The notes: generated by a model from the letters alone, not told the origin. A stretch of 64,000 nt of DNA from Bacteroidales bacterium (GCA_035299085.1 DATGXG010000017.1:62001-126000), one strand, 5' to 3'. Counted from the stretch's first letter, positions 35,587 to 44,794 are shown. Translations and numbers: made by a program.

Positions 35587-36615
35587 ATGGCGGTTGTAAG
35601 AACTCAAAGAAAAACAAGGCCCACGGGTGATAAAAAAGCACCGCGTTCATCATCCGCAAAACGGAGCTCCCGGCCTTCAGGCGACAAACAGGGACCGCGG
35701 TCTTCAGCTGATAAACGGGTATCACGGTCTTCGGCAGATAAACGCGCACCACGGTCTTCAGCAGATAAACGCGGACCGCGCATGTCAACAGATAAAGACA
35801 ATAAAAGAACCCGCGTTCTAGCCCGTAAGAGTTCCGGAAGGAAACTGCCTGCATCCAAACACGACGGGAAAGAACTTCCAAAAACAGGTCACGAGAGCGA
35901 TCTGATCAGGCTGAACAAGTACCTTGCAAGCTCAGGCATATGTTCACGACGGGAAGCGGATGAGTTCATCACGGCAGGTTTGGTATCCGTTAACGGGAAA
36001 CTGGTGACCGAACTTGGTATGAAGATAAGTCCGGGTGACGTGGTAAAATACAATGGCGAGACCCTGCGCGAAGAGAGGAAAGTATACATCGTGCTAAATA
36101 AACCGAAAGATTATGTGACAACGGTTGAAGACCCGCATGCCAAAAAAACGGTACTCGACCTGGTTAAAGGTGCCTGCAAAGAGCGTATTTATCCTGTAGG
36201 CAGGCTCGACAGAAACACGACCGGTGTTCTGTTGCTTACAAACGATGGAGAACTCACCAAAAGACTGACTCACCCTAAATTTGAGAAGCTTAAAATATAT
36301 CATGTGTTCCTGAATAAGAATATCCGGCCAGCGGACATGGAGAAGATATCCACGGGAATCAATCTTGAAGACGGGCTCATTAAGGCCGATAATGTCAGTT
36401 ATGCCGACCCTGTTGATAAAACACAGGTGGGCATTGAAATTCATTCGGGACGAAATCACATCGTGCGCCGCATATTTGAACATCTTGGATATGAAGTAGT
36501 CAAACTCGACAGGGTTTATTTTGCCGGGCTGACAAAGAAAAACCTCCACCGTGGAGAATGGAGGTTCCTGAATGAGAAAGAAATCTCTATGTTAAAAATG
36601 AATGCCTATAAGTAA
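35587..36615 (+). CDS. rluB: RluB/RsuA-family rRNA pseudouridine synthase with basic N-terminal repeats
   Basis: A 342-residue enzyme. After a basic, disordered N-terminus (about 1-100) comes the S4 RNA-binding domain (IRLNKYLASSGICSRREADEFI) and the RluA/RsuA catalytic domain with the active-site Asp in PVGRLDRNTTGVLLLTNDG. The C-terminal GRNHIVRRIFEHLGYEVVKLDRV-type segment is typical. It isomerises a uridine in rRNA. The N-terminus contains about four decapeptide repeats of the kind RSSADKRAPR encoded by 30-bp tandem DNA repeats (35690-35785). Such basic extensions occur in Bacteroidota homologues. The exact target uridine is not known. Confidence 0.85.
   Translation: MAVVRTQRKTRPTGDKKAPRSSSAKRSSRPSGDKQGPRSSADKRVSRSSADKRAPRSSADKRGPRMSTDKDNKRTRVLARKSSGRKLPASKHDGKELPKTGHESDLIRLNKYLASSGICSRREADEFITAGLVSVNGKLVTELGMKISPGDVVKYNGETLREERKVYIVLNKPKDYVTTVEDPHAKKTVLDLVKGACKERIYPVGRLDRNTTGVLLLTNDGELTKRLTHPKFEKLKIYHVFLNKNIRPADMEKISTGINLEDGLIKADNVSYADPVDKTQVGIEIHSGRNHIVRRIFEHLGYEVVKLDRVYFAGLTKKNLHRGEWRFLNEKEISMLKMNAYK
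35690..35785 (+). repeat. 30-bp in-frame tandem repeats in the pseudouridine synthase gene
   Basis: Units around CGGTCTTCAGCAGATAAACG recur about every 30 bases with few differences, encoding RSSADKR-xPR. The unit is a multiple of three, so copy changes would keep the frame. Confidence 0.8.
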
Positions 36616-36690
36616 TGTGTCAATATGCCAATGTGCCAATTAAATCTTCTCCCTCATTGGCACATTAGCACATTAACTCATTAGCACATT
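36616..36690. repeat. GCACATTA repeats with inverted AATGTGCCAAT arms
   Basis: AATGTGCCAAT (36630-36640) and ATTGGCACATT (36656-36666) are inverted around a 15-base loop. A CATTAGCACATTAACT unit is then repeated. It separates the convergent pseudouridine synthase and small secreted-protein genes and may act as a weak terminator for both. Confidence 0.7.
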
Positions 36691-36694
36691 AACT

Positions 36695-37045
36695 CTACTT
36701 CTTTGAAAGTGGTTTAACTTTGCCGGTTGATGCTGATTTTGATGCGGCTGACGGTCTGCTTGCAGCAGATGCGGTTACCGGGTGACTATGTTCTCTCTCA
36801 AATTTGCCATCCTTGTCATAGAAAAGACTCATTTCTTTCTGGCCTTCTTTGCCGATCACTTCATAACTGATGACATTTTTTGTATCAATCTTAAAAGCCT
36901 CCTGGGCTGTAAATCCCTTGTGATTGTTTGCCATATTTTCAGAAATTGCTTTTGGCAGATCAGAGATTTTAACTGCTGTCCGGGTTTGTGCATTCACTGC
37001 GATCACACCAAGGATCATAACGGTCAACAAAACTAATTTTTTCAT
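36695..37045 (-). CDS. Small secreted protein, PepSY-like (DUF2874-type) candidate
   Basis: A 116-residue protein with a signal peptide ending VNAQ (residue 20). The mature domain (ISDLPKAISENMANNHKGFTAQEAFKIDT...ISYEVIGKEGQKEMSLFYDKDGKF) resembles the short PepSY-like domains of Bacteroidota, in which a helix is followed by beta strands. The C-terminus is Ser/Ala/Lys-rich (SAASRPSAASKSASTGKVK) and low in complexity. Such proteins often sit beside two-component genes, as here. Family assignment is by resemblance. Two direct repeats one helical turn apart lie 44-65 bases upstream, in a likely regulator-dependent promoter. Confidence 0.6.
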   Translation of the reverse strand: MKKLVLLTVMILGVIAVNAQTRTAVKISDLPKAISENMANNHKGFTAQEAFKIDTKNVISYEVIGKEGQKEMSLFYDKDGKFEREHSHPVTASAASRPSAASKSASTGKVKPLSKK

Positions 37046-37073
37046 ATCGAATTTTTTAATTGGTTTTACGATC

Positions 37074-37081
37074 CGAAATTA
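37074..37081 (-). promoter_or_regulatory. Weak -7-like element for the small secreted protein
   Basis: TAATTTCG on the minus strand matches TAnnTTTG at all but one position. It lies 29 bases before the gene and 7 bases downstream of two direct repeats, so it fits an activator-dependent promoter. Confidence 0.4.
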
Positions 37082-37088
37082 TGTCCCG

Positions 37089-37110
37089 ATTCTGTAGAGA
37101 TTCTGTAGAT
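37089..37110 (-). promoter_or_regulatory. Direct-repeat site, candidate OmpR-type regulator operator
   Basis: Two perfect copies of ATTCTGTAGA (plus strand, 37089-37098 and 37100-37109) have an 11-base period, one helical turn. This is the usual layout for a tandem OmpR-family dimer. The kinase/regulator genes that begin just beyond supply a candidate binder. Confidence 0.5.
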
Positions 37111-37129
37111 CAGTGGTGTTTAACAGATT

Positions 37130-37145
37130 TTAACGATTTCGTTAA
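37130..37145. repeat. Inverted repeat overlapping the kinase stop codon
   Basis: TTAACGA and TCGTTAA are perfect inverted arms around TT. The right arm includes the stop codon of the histidine kinase gene. No T run follows, so it is not a clear terminator. Confidence 0.5.
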
Positions 37146-38404
37146 AAGAAAATAGTGACCGTATGGAAAGGTGCTTCGAACCTATATTCAATCTTCAAAT
37201 TGTAGAAATCAATAACCTTCTTAACAATAGACAAGCCGAGTCCGGCTGATTCTGAGCTCTGATCCGCTTTCCGGAAGCGCTGAAACAGAAATTCAGTGCG
37301 TGTCTGCGGATCCGGTCCGGTGTTTCGTATCATGAACCTGTCGTGATGTATTGAAATCTCAATACTTCCATTTTCGAAATTATGTTTAATGGCATTGCCC
37401 AGAAGATTGGTGAACAGGAACCCGGCAAGATCCTCATTCATACTGATATTGGCCTCTTCGTGTTGATCAATGCTCACTTCAAGCTTTTTTGACTCAATGA
37501 AATCACTGAACTGTTCAATTAACTGATGAATCTTTTGGTTGAGATTAATCTTGCCGGCAACCGGGTACTGATTGTTGTCAATTTTCGACATCAGGGTTAT
37601 TGCCTGGTTAATTCGGGAAATTTTAGATACCGATTGGTTGATGGCATAGAGTTCTGAAGCCAGCTTATCCGTTATGGCCTTAGATTGCAGCAGCTGGTCA
37701 ATTTTCACGCGAATGACCGAAACTGGTGTTTGAATTTCATGAGAGACATTCTCGGTGACTTCTTTAAGATTCTGATAATCCGACCTGATTTTGCGGGTCA
37801 GGCTTTCCAGCACATCGTTAAGCTGAGCAAACTCATGAATTTGTGTTGCCACCGGTTCAAACCGGCTTTCCGTTTTGATATCAAACTGACGGATATTACT
37901 TAATATGTGGTAAAAATCACTCCATGTGTTTTTCGAAATAGAATAGACTGCGATAATGAGAATCAGCAGTAATACAGCAAGCACGGTAAGAATGATCGTA
38001 AATATTTCATAAACCAAATCCTTTTCTTCCTGGATCGACTGTGACGTTTTAATTATAAAACCCCTGCCATCGGGTGTATTGCCTGCATATTTCAAAAAAC
38101 GGTATTCCGTCATACCTTCATGAACCGAGTCGGTTATCATGCTGTCAATAAAGTTCAGTGATGGGCTCAGCCTGTGTTTATATACCGAAACTTCAATCTC
38201 ATGGTTAAAAATTGATGAAAAATCAGGCAGGCTGTCAGTCTGGAATATCTCTTCTTCAATGATTTGTTTTTCTGTCAGTAGCGTATTAGAAACCTGTTTC
38301 AAAATGCTGTAGCGGATTGAAGTATACAATACGATTCCCATTATGCTGAAAAGCACAAAAGCTGCAATTGAATAAAAAATCAGGGCTCTGTAAAGAAGTT
38401 TCAT
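37142..38404 (-). CDS. Two-component sensor histidine kinase
   Basis: A 420-residue membrane kinase. Two transmembrane helices (about 8-28 and 135-160) flank a periplasmic sensor of about 105 residues. A linker and HisKA dimerisation domain follow with the phospho-accepting His in NVSHEIQTPVSVIRVKIDQL, then the ATPase domain with the N box (LLGNAIKHN), G boxes (RNTGPD, GLGLSIVKKVIDFYN) and F-box-like FQRFRK. The overall form is of the OmpR-partner class. It starts 4 bases past the response regulator gene and is cotranscribed with it. The ligand is unknown; the next gene is a possible target. Confidence 0.9.
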   Translation of the reverse strand: MKLLYRALIFYSIAAFVLFSIMGIVLYTSIRYSILKQVSNTLLTEKQIIEEEIFQTDSLPDFSSIFNHEIEVSVYKHRLSPSLNFIDSMITDSVHEGMTEYRFLKYAGNTPDGRGFIIKTSQSIQEEKDLVYEIFTIILTVLAVLLLILIIAVYSISKNTWSDFYHILSNIRQFDIKTESRFEPVATQIHEFAQLNDVLESLTRKIRSDYQNLKEVTENVSHEIQTPVSVIRVKIDQLLQSKAITDKLASELYAINQSVSKISRINQAITLMSKIDNNQYPVAGKINLNQKIHQLIEQFSDFIESKKLEVSIDQHEEANISMNEDLAGFLFTNLLGNAIKHNFENGSIEISIHHDRFMIRNTGPDPQTRTEFLFQRFRKADQSSESAGLGLSIVKKVIDFYNLKIEYRFEAPFHTVTIFF

Positions 38405-38408
38405 TCAG

Positions 38409-39086
38409 TTATGACTTTATATATTTGTAGCCAATGCCGTAAATGCTTACTATGTTGTCGGTACCGCCGTTCTCAGTTATTTTCCGGCGTATATTCTTGA
38501 TGTGGGAATAGATAAAGTCGTAATCATACGTGAAATCAGCCACATCACCCCAAATATGATCGGCTATGGATTCTTTTGTAAGCACCCTGTTTTTGTTTGA
38601 AACAAGAAACAACAACAGGTCAAATTCCTTTCTTGTAAGTTCAATTTCTTTATCCAATACAAAAACCTGGAAATTTTCAGGAATTATTTTCAGATCATCA
38701 ATCGTAATTACTTTGAGTCCCTGCGACTTTCTCCGCCGCAACAACGATTTAATTCTTGAATTAAGTTCTGCCAGGTGAAATGGTTTTGAGAGGTAGTCAT
38801 CAGCACCCAGGTCAAGTCCTGCCACGCGGTCGTTCAGAGAGTTCTTTGCTGTAATGATGATGATGCCTGAATCGTCATTCCTTTCTTTTACCTTGTTTAT
38901 CAGGTTGAGTCCGTTTCCGTCGGGCAATGTAATATCAAGGAGCAGGCAATCATAGAGGCAACCGGCAATATGTTTGTCGGCTTCCCTGTAATTCTGAGCC
39001 CTGTCGACAGAATAGCCTTCTTTTACAAGGAAATGAATGATAGATCGGGCCAGTTCAGGTTCGTCTTCAACCAATAAGATTTTCAT
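38409..39086 (-). CDS. OmpR/PhoB-family response regulator
   Basis: A 225-residue regulator. The receiver domain has acidic residues EDE near the N-terminus, the phosphorylated Asp51 in CLLLDITLPDGNG, the Thr in IIITAKNS and Lys in YLSKPFH. The C-terminal winged helix (ELTRKEFDLLLFLVSNKNRVLTKESI, SHIKNIRRKI, GIGYKYI) binds DNA, usually as tandem dimers at direct repeats about 11 bases apart. ATG 39086 is preferred over GTG one codon upstream. The direct-repeat site at 37089-37110 is a plausible target. Confidence 0.9.
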   Translation of the reverse strand: MKILLVEDEPELARSIIHFLVKEGYSVDRAQNYREADKHIAGCLYDCLLLDITLPDGNGLNLINKVKERNDDSGIIIITAKNSLNDRVAGLDLGADDYLSKPFHLAELNSRIKSLLRRRKSQGLKVITIDDLKIIPENFQVFVLDKEIELTRKEFDLLLFLVSNKNRVLTKESIADHIWGDVADFTYDYDFIYSHIKNIRRKITENGGTDNIVSIYGIGYKYIKS

Positions 39087-39151
39087 CACATCGTTAACAA
39101 AACAATGTGCTAAATAACTTTAATCACCTGAAATAAAAAACACAAGAAAAA

Positions 39152-42100
39152 TTAAATCTTTATACCCATGAAGAGTACGTCATCCACCTGGTCAAAATTC
39201 TCTTTCCAAAGGTTGAATGTGTTTTTCACATGAACGCACTGGTCGTCCATGCTTTTTGTGTGTATATCCTGCAGCAGGTTTTTGAGCCGTACCATTTTGA
39301 ACTTTTTACCCATAGGACCGCCAAACTGATCGGAGTAGCCGTCAGAAAACATGTATATCAGGTCGCCCTTGCTGAGTTGCAGCCCTTCGTCTTCAAACAG
39401 GTTATCGGTTTTATCGTAATGTCCGCCTACTGAATTGCGGCTTCCTTTTACAAAGATTTCTTCGCCGTCTTTGTAAATGATCATAGGGCGCATAGCGGAT
39501 GCAAAGCGCACATAATGCGTTTTCAGATCTATTTCGCAAACAATGATATCCATGCCGTCGCCTGGTTTTGTGCCGTCGTCAAGGTTCTGGTTAAGTGTAT
39601 TTCTCAATTCGCAATCAAGAACCTGCAATACCTTTGACGGAGAATTACCGGATTCACGGTTACAAATATCTTTTATGAGTGTGGATCCGATCATTGACAT
39701 AAATGCGCCCGGAACGCCATGACCGGTTGAGTCAGCACATACAATGACGAATTTATTGTCATTTACCTTATCAAACCAGTAAAAATCGCCACTCACGATA
39801 TCACGTGGACTGTAGAAGACAAAACTACCTGAAAAATGCTGCTGAAGTCTTTTTACAGGGGGCAGCATACTGGTTTGAATACGCTTGGCGTAATTGATGC
39901 TGTCCGTTATATCGCGGTTCTTGATTTCAATTTCTTCCTTTTGCTCAACCACTTCTTTTGTACGGGCAGTAAGCTCCGTCTCGAGGTATTCCTGTAATTG
40001 CTTCTGTTTCCTTTCCCTGTACTTAATGATCAGGTAAACTACAGCCACAAGGAATGCAATAACAAGCAGGATAAACCACCATGTCTTCCATAAGGGAGGC
40101 AAAACCCTGATATGAATGGTAACCGGTATGGCCTGACTTAATCCGGCTCCATTGTATGATCTCACATAGAATGTATAATCACCGTCCTCGATTCTCGGGT
40201 AAGAAACGAATGATTGAGAAGTAACGTCCGACCATTCAAGGTCATACCCGTCAAGTTTATACTGGTAGCGCACTCCCTGGGGATCACTGTAATTCAACCC
40301 TATAAATTCGATCCTCATCCTGTAGAGTTTATACGGCAGGACGATGTCCTGGCTGAAATCATATGGTTTATCGTAAATAAGCAGACTTACAATATTGGTG
40401 AACGGGGGAAGAGGTTTCCTGTTGTCTTTTGAAGGATCATAACTGACCAATCCGGCTGTCGTTCCGAAAAATACCGTACCGGACCTGTCACGGAAAACTG
40501 AATTTGTATTGCAGTCGCCTGACATGCCCACATGCTGGTCATAAACACTTACAAGCAGGTTGTTCACATTGATGCGGCTGAGCCCCATCCGGTGACCCAC
40601 CCATACACTTCCTTTACCGTCGGATACAATGCTGTAGCAGAAATCGGCTTTAAGACCGTTCTGAACCATGAACTGGTATACTGAATCGTCTTTGAAAAGC
40701 AATGCCCCGTCTCCATATGTTGCTGCCCATATGTTTCCATTTTCATCCTCGGTGAGCGATTTAAACTCAATTTCACTTCCGGTAGGATACAGGTTGTTTA
40801 CCGTGCCGTCTTCCTTAATTTCATAAATGCCGTTTGTTTTGGTTGCAAAAAGGAGCCGGTTGTTATTATCCAGCATCACATCCTCGATGTTATTGTGTGG
40901 CATGCTGTTGGTGGTGGTATAATGAGCCTGTTCAACAAGGTCCCTTCCGAACTGGTATATACCGTCTTTTGTTCCCAGGTAAACATGTTGTGAACTGATG
41001 GCTATTGAACTTACCCATAAACCCATGGAATACGCGTCGTAATTAACCTTACGCACGGTTTCACCGGCTGTATTCATCACAAACAAACCTTCAGTCTCAG
41101 TACCAATGTACAAATCCTTTCCATCTATAGCCAGAGCCGTAACCTTAACCGCGGGAATGCTTTTTATCCTGACCGGCTGTTTGTCTTTCTGCAAATTAAA
41201 TCGGAACAGTCCGGCAGGACCGCCTGCATAATACAAGCCATTGTCAGCTGCGATGACCGATTGCAGATCATTCTCCAGTCCGGGGACATCCATGGGAATG
41301 AACGACATTGGCTGGCTTGTAAGCATACTCAGACCGTCGCCATAAAGGGCTACCCAGATATTTCCCTCCAGGTCCTGGAATACTTTGCGGGCCGAATTAC
41401 CGGCGAGCCCGGATTCTTTATTGTAATGCGTTATAACGGCAAAATTCCCTTTGCCGTCAGGCTGTGAAAGCCTGAAAACGCCGTTGCGCTGGGAGCTGAT
41501 CCAGAGATTTTTGTCTTCATCCTCAAAAACCGACTGCACTCTTTCGCTTTCGAGCTTAAATGAAGCACCTGTCTGTAAAAGAGTATATTTTTCACCATCT
41601 ACGGCAAGTCGGAAAACACCTTTATCTTCAGTGGCGATCCAGAAAATATTTTTTGAAACGGAAGGTTCAATATCCTGGATTCGCGTTAAATCAAGTTCAG
41701 GAACAACAACCTTAACAGATATTTTTGTTCCGGCATTATCTACAGAGCATATCGACATGCCATCCATAGTGCCGAGTAACAGGATGTTTCCTTTGGCATA
41801 AATGGCATTGATCATCATATCCGAAATCCCTTCAATTTTTTTGCCTTTGCCTGTTTTTCTGTCAACGGCAAACAGCCCGCTGCTCTGGGTTGAAACAATA
41901 ACAGGCCCGTTATCCAATTCCGTTATGGAGGTAATGGCTCCGACTGATTCACCAAGATTGACGGAAGTGAATTTGATACCGTTGTAACTCACCAGGTCAC
42001 CGCTCTGGTAACCAAACCAAAGAATTTCGTCGCTGTCTTTGAAACTTACCGAAGCTACCTGCATGGACAGGGAATCTTCTGCGTTTTCGGCATTAAACAC

Positions 42101-42301
42101 AAAGCCGTTGAACCGGTTAAGGCCCTGGCCTGTGCCGGCCCAGATAAATCCTCTTTTATCCTGGTTTATGGTATATACAAAAGGATAAGAAATTCCTTCG
42201 GTTATACCATAATTAATGATCCTGTATTCCTGTGAACGAACATTTGCCCCTGAAAACAGCAGGATTATGAGCAAAAAAGCAGGAATGATTTTTTGAAACA
42301 T
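39152..42301 (-). CDS. Propeller-Y_Y_Y sensor fused to a SpoIIE-type PP2C phosphatase
   Basis: A 1049-residue membrane protein. A signal peptide (1-23) is followed by about 12-14 two-component-type beta-propeller blades (about 30-620, with NIWVALYGDGLSM, NLWISSQRNGVF and YGDGALLFKDDS), a Y_Y_Y domain (about 655-720, VRYQYKLDGYDLEWSD...YTFYVRSYNGAG), one transmembrane helix (about 735-758), a coiled coil (about 760-805) and a SpoIIE domain (about 820-1049) with metal-binding Asps in SGDFYWF, CADSTGHGVPGAFMS and MFSDGYSD. It should sense outside and dephosphorylate a partner, often an anti-sigma antagonist. No antagonist or anti-sigma factor is adjacent. It ends the T9SS-like gene cluster, 6 bases past the unrecognised secreted-protein gene. 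Confidence 0.88.
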   Translation of the reverse strand: MFQKIIPAFLLIILLFSGANVRSQEYRIINYGITEGISYPFVYTINQDKRGFIWAGTGQGLNRFNGFVFNAENAEDSLSMQVASVSFKDSDEILWFGYQSGDLVSYNGIKFTSVNLGESVGAITSITELDNGPVIVSTQSSGLFAVDRKTGKGKKIEGISDMMINAIYAKGNILLLGTMDGMSICSVDNAGTKISVKVVVPELDLTRIQDIEPSVSKNIFWIATEDKGVFRLAVDGEKYTLLQTGASFKLESERVQSVFEDEDKNLWISSQRNGVFRLSQPDGKGNFAVITHYNKESGLAGNSARKVFQDLEGNIWVALYGDGLSMLTSQPMSFIPMDVPGLENDLQSVIAADNGLYYAGGPAGLFRFNLQKDKQPVRIKSIPAVKVTALAIDGKDLYIGTETEGLFVMNTAGETVRKVNYDAYSMGLWVSSIAISSQHVYLGTKDGIYQFGRDLVEQAHYTTTNSMPHNNIEDVMLDNNNRLLFATKTNGIYEIKEDGTVNNLYPTGSEIEFKSLTEDENGNIWAATYGDGALLFKDDSVYQFMVQNGLKADFCYSIVSDGKGSVWVGHRMGLSRINVNNLLVSVYDQHVGMSGDCNTNSVFRDRSGTVFFGTTAGLVSYDPSKDNRKPLPPFTNIVSLLIYDKPYDFSQDIVLPYKLYRMRIEFIGLNYSDPQGVRYQYKLDGYDLEWSDVTSQSFVSYPRIEDGDYTFYVRSYNGAGLSQAIPVTIHIRVLPPLWKTWWFILLVIAFLVAVVYLIIKYRERKQKQLQEYLETELTARTKEVVEQKEEIEIKNRDITDSINYAKRIQTSMLPPVKRLQQHFSGSFVFYSPRDIVSGDFYWFDKVNDNKFVIVCADSTGHGVPGAFMSMIGSTLIKDICNRESGNSPSKVLQVLDCELRNTLNQNLDDGTKPGDGMDIIVCEIDLKTHYVRFASAMRPMIIYKDGEEIFVKGSRNSVGGHYDKTDNLFEDEGLQLSKGDLIYMFSDGYSDQFGGPMGKKFKMVRLKNLLQDIHTKSMDDQCVHVKNTFNLWKENFDQVDDVLFMGIKI

Positions 42302-42307
42302 ACTGTA

Positions 42308-43282
42308 TTATTTTTTGGGTGTAGCAGGATGGACACCGATGCCGGAAACATATTTAGGTACTCCACCGATTGGGATTACATAGAAAGGCAACAATTCACC
42401 GTACTGGTTGCGGACATTAACCACCACGTTATTATTTCTTACAGGCGGGCTTTTTCTCTTTATAAACTGAATATCAAGTGATGAGTTTTTTTCCTCTTCA
42501 TAAATACCGAATTCATAATTAACCCATTCATTTTCGCCTGAAGCTTTGCTGATCTGGCCCTTACGCGCCCTTGAAACAATACGGATCAATCCGTCAGAAT
42601 CCCAGTCGAAATTCGATAATTCAACTGAAATGGTTTTATCATCCACATACGGATAAATATGGGAAACTTCTGCAGGATCATCATGCATGCGGAATGAATA
42701 CTCATAGGCAAAGGCATTTGCGCCCTCAACAGGCCTGTTCTCATCGATTTTGGTTGAAAGATAGTATCGGTAAAGGTTTCCGTCGTCTCCTGAAAGGCCG
42801 TCGCAGATCACTTTGAAAATATACCCTGCGAACTTATCCACATACTCGCCTTCAGAAGGGTTGAACGGACCGAAAGTGTACCATTTGTTGTCGTACTCAG
42901 GCTGGTTTCCGAATGTTTTAGAAGCAAGCAGGACTCCGCTTTTGTATTTTCCGGTCGGCTGGGTATTCCTGGCATCTTCGCTTGAATAGGAATCTTTTCC
43001 GCCATACACCGAATACATCATTTTTGAGTCGAATACACCGTTCAGCTCATCTGTAGTGCCGCTCACATCAGGATCATAAACCCGGATATAAATGGGCTGA
43101 TTGAAATTTTTGGGTATCAGGAAAAAGAAAGTCTGCGAAAAATCATCATCGCCCCAGGAGGTTCCGGCTTTGGGACCGAATGTCATCAGGTAGGGTATGT
43201 TTTCATCACCGGCAGGCACGGGTTGAGATTTCAATCCGGTGAATAATCCAAGAAAAACGATACTTAATAGAAGATACTTCAT
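42308..43282 (-). CDS. Secreted protein of unknown function in the T9SS-like cluster
   Basis: A 324-residue secreted protein with a signal peptide ending LKSQ (residue 19-20). The mature part appears beta-rich and contains YLMTFGPKAGTSWGDDD, YIRVYDPDVSGTTDELNG and a C-terminal segment (NNVVVNVRNQYGELLPFYVIPIGGV). I do not recognise the family. It contains no lipobox and no type A or B CTD. It lies between the PD40/PKD protein and the SpoIIE sensor, 90 bases from the former and 6 from the latter, so it is likely cotranscribed and may be a periplasmic or surface partner of the module. Confidence 0.6.
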   Translation of the reverse strand: MKYLLLSIVFLGLFTGLKSQPVPAGDENIPYLMTFGPKAGTSWGDDDFSQTFFFLIPKNFNQPIYIRVYDPDVSGTTDELNGVFDSKMMYSVYGGKDSYSSEDARNTQPTGKYKSGVLLASKTFGNQPEYDNKWYTFGPFNPSEGEYVDKFAGYIFKVICDGLSGDDGNLYRYYLSTKIDENRPVEGANAFAYEYSFRMHDDPAEVSHIYPYVDDKTISVELSNFDWDSDGLIRIVSRARKGQISKASGENEWVNYEFGIYEEEKNSSLDIQFIKRKSPPVRNNNVVVNVRNQYGELLPFYVIPIGGVPKYVSGIGVHPATPKK

Positions 43283-43372
43283 AGGTAGAAATCAGATTTC
43301 CGGTTCGTAACAAAAGGTAATACGAGAAATTGAGGGTTTGGATACAATTTTATTAAAGAAACCTGATGATTC

Positions 43373-44794
43373 TTAATTCCGGCGGTTAACCACAACGATC
43401 TTGCGGCTGATGCAATTGCTTGTTTCGGCATTTGAATTGTCTTTTCCGGTAACTCCAAGGACGACAGAGTACGTACCTGTTTTATTCCAAGTATGCCGTG
43501 CATCGGAGCCATGGAAGCGGGAACCATCACCGAAATCCCAATAATAGTTCTGAATGGTTGTATTTTTAAGGTATGACTCTCGGCCTGTAAGTGTGGCTTC
43601 TGCACCTGCTGTTACTGTATCCGATACTGCAATGTAAGGCTGTTCAATTTTCTCCACGGTGAAATCATAACTGGCCTGGCTTACCATGACGTCTTTAGTG
43701 ATCTTGTCAATGATATTCAGTTCTACATGGTATGTACCCGGCCGGGCAAAACAATGCTCTGCTTCAATAGCGTTTATTTTGGTGCCGTCGCCCAGGTTCC
43801 ATTCATAGTCAAATGAAGCCGTGTCTACATCACCGCTGTTTGATTCATAAAAAACAAAACAGTAATCGTTTTCTTTCTGTTCAGGGCAGTTCGAGAAAGC
43901 CGGCAATGTCGAATACACGGCAAAAATATCAGCATTCCCCATGCGGTTTGAAACAAAATAAGCTGTATCGGAAGTCGGGTTAAATATCACGCCATAATCG
44001 TCAAAATTACTGTTAAACGGCACAGGGAGCCTGACAGGTTTCTGCCATTCGCCATTGTCCTGCCAGGTATAATAAATATCGAGATCATCCCCGTCTTTTA
44101 ATCCCCTGGATGCAAAATAGAGTTTGCCGTTATTCATCAAATAGGGAAACACCTCGTTTTTGGCTGTATTGATATTCGGCCCCAGGTTCACCGGCTTGCT
44201 CCAATTACCTCCACGCTGGCTGCATGAATAGATATCATACCCTCCTTTTCCGCCTGGCATGTCTGAACAAAAGAATAACGTATTACCGTCCTCCGAAATG
44301 CACGGATATGCAGAATTATAGGCATTGCTGTTAAAATTCAGTGATGCTGTTCCGCCCCACCGGTTATTTACACTGCGGGCCGTGAATATTCCAAGCGTAG
44401 TATCTGTCCGTGCTTTGTTTTTATTACGCGTTGAGATATCCATGCTGCGGGTGAAATATATCGCCCGGTTATCCGCACTGAAACATGCAGGGCCTTCATA
44501 CATGAAGGTTGTGAGTTCCTTTGCCAGTAATGAAGGATTTGAAAAGCCCCCGTTTTTCTTCTGTTCCGAAAAATAAAGATTCGTCAGGGGTTCCTGGTTG
44601 TAATCGGTATAGGTGGTCAGAAAATCGGTTCTGCGATCGGAGCAGAATACAAGTCCGTTCCTGAAAAAAGCGACTCCCAGTTCTTTTGCGCGGGAATTGA
44701 AATCAACCGGGGCAATTGTATAGTCGTTCTGTGCAAAGACCCTGCCCGATCCTGACAAAATAATAATCAATAATATAGTTGCTCTTCCAGTCAT
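43373..44794 (-). CDS. PD40 propeller and PKD-domain secreted protein
   Basis: A 473-residue secreted protein. A signal peptide ends FAQ (residue about 22). A PD40/WD40-like propeller (about 30-295, with LVFCSDRR, IYFTRSMDIS, LFFCSDMPGGKGGYD, LYFASRG and AYFVSNRMG blades) is followed by two PKD-like domains marked by YEWNLGDG (about 330-385) and YYWDFGDG (about 410-470). No OmpA domain follows. The start codon overlaps the stop of the PorP/SprF gene by one base (TGATG), a sign of translational coupling. It is probably a surface or outer-membrane-associated partner of PorP. Confidence 0.78.
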   Translation of the reverse strand: MTGRATILLIIILSGSGRVFAQNDYTIAPVDFNSRAKELGVAFFRNGLVFCSDRRTDFLTTYTDYNQEPLTNLYFSEQKKNGGFSNPSLLAKELTTFMYEGPACFSADNRAIYFTRSMDISTRNKNKARTDTTLGIFTARSVNNRWGGTASLNFNSNAYNSAYPCISEDGNTLFFCSDMPGGKGGYDIYSCSQRGGNWSKPVNLGPNINTAKNEVFPYLMNNGKLYFASRGLKDGDDLDIYYTWQDNGEWQKPVRLPVPFNSNFDDYGVIFNPTSDTAYFVSNRMGNADIFAVYSTLPAFSNCPEQKENDYCFVFYESNSGDVDTASFDYEWNLGDGTKINAIEAEHCFARPGTYHVELNIIDKITKDVMVSQASYDFTVEKIEQPYIAVSDTVTAGAEATLTGRESYLKNTTIQNYYWDFGDGSRFHGSDARHTWNKTGTYSVVLGVTGKDNSNAETSNCISRKIVVVNRRN

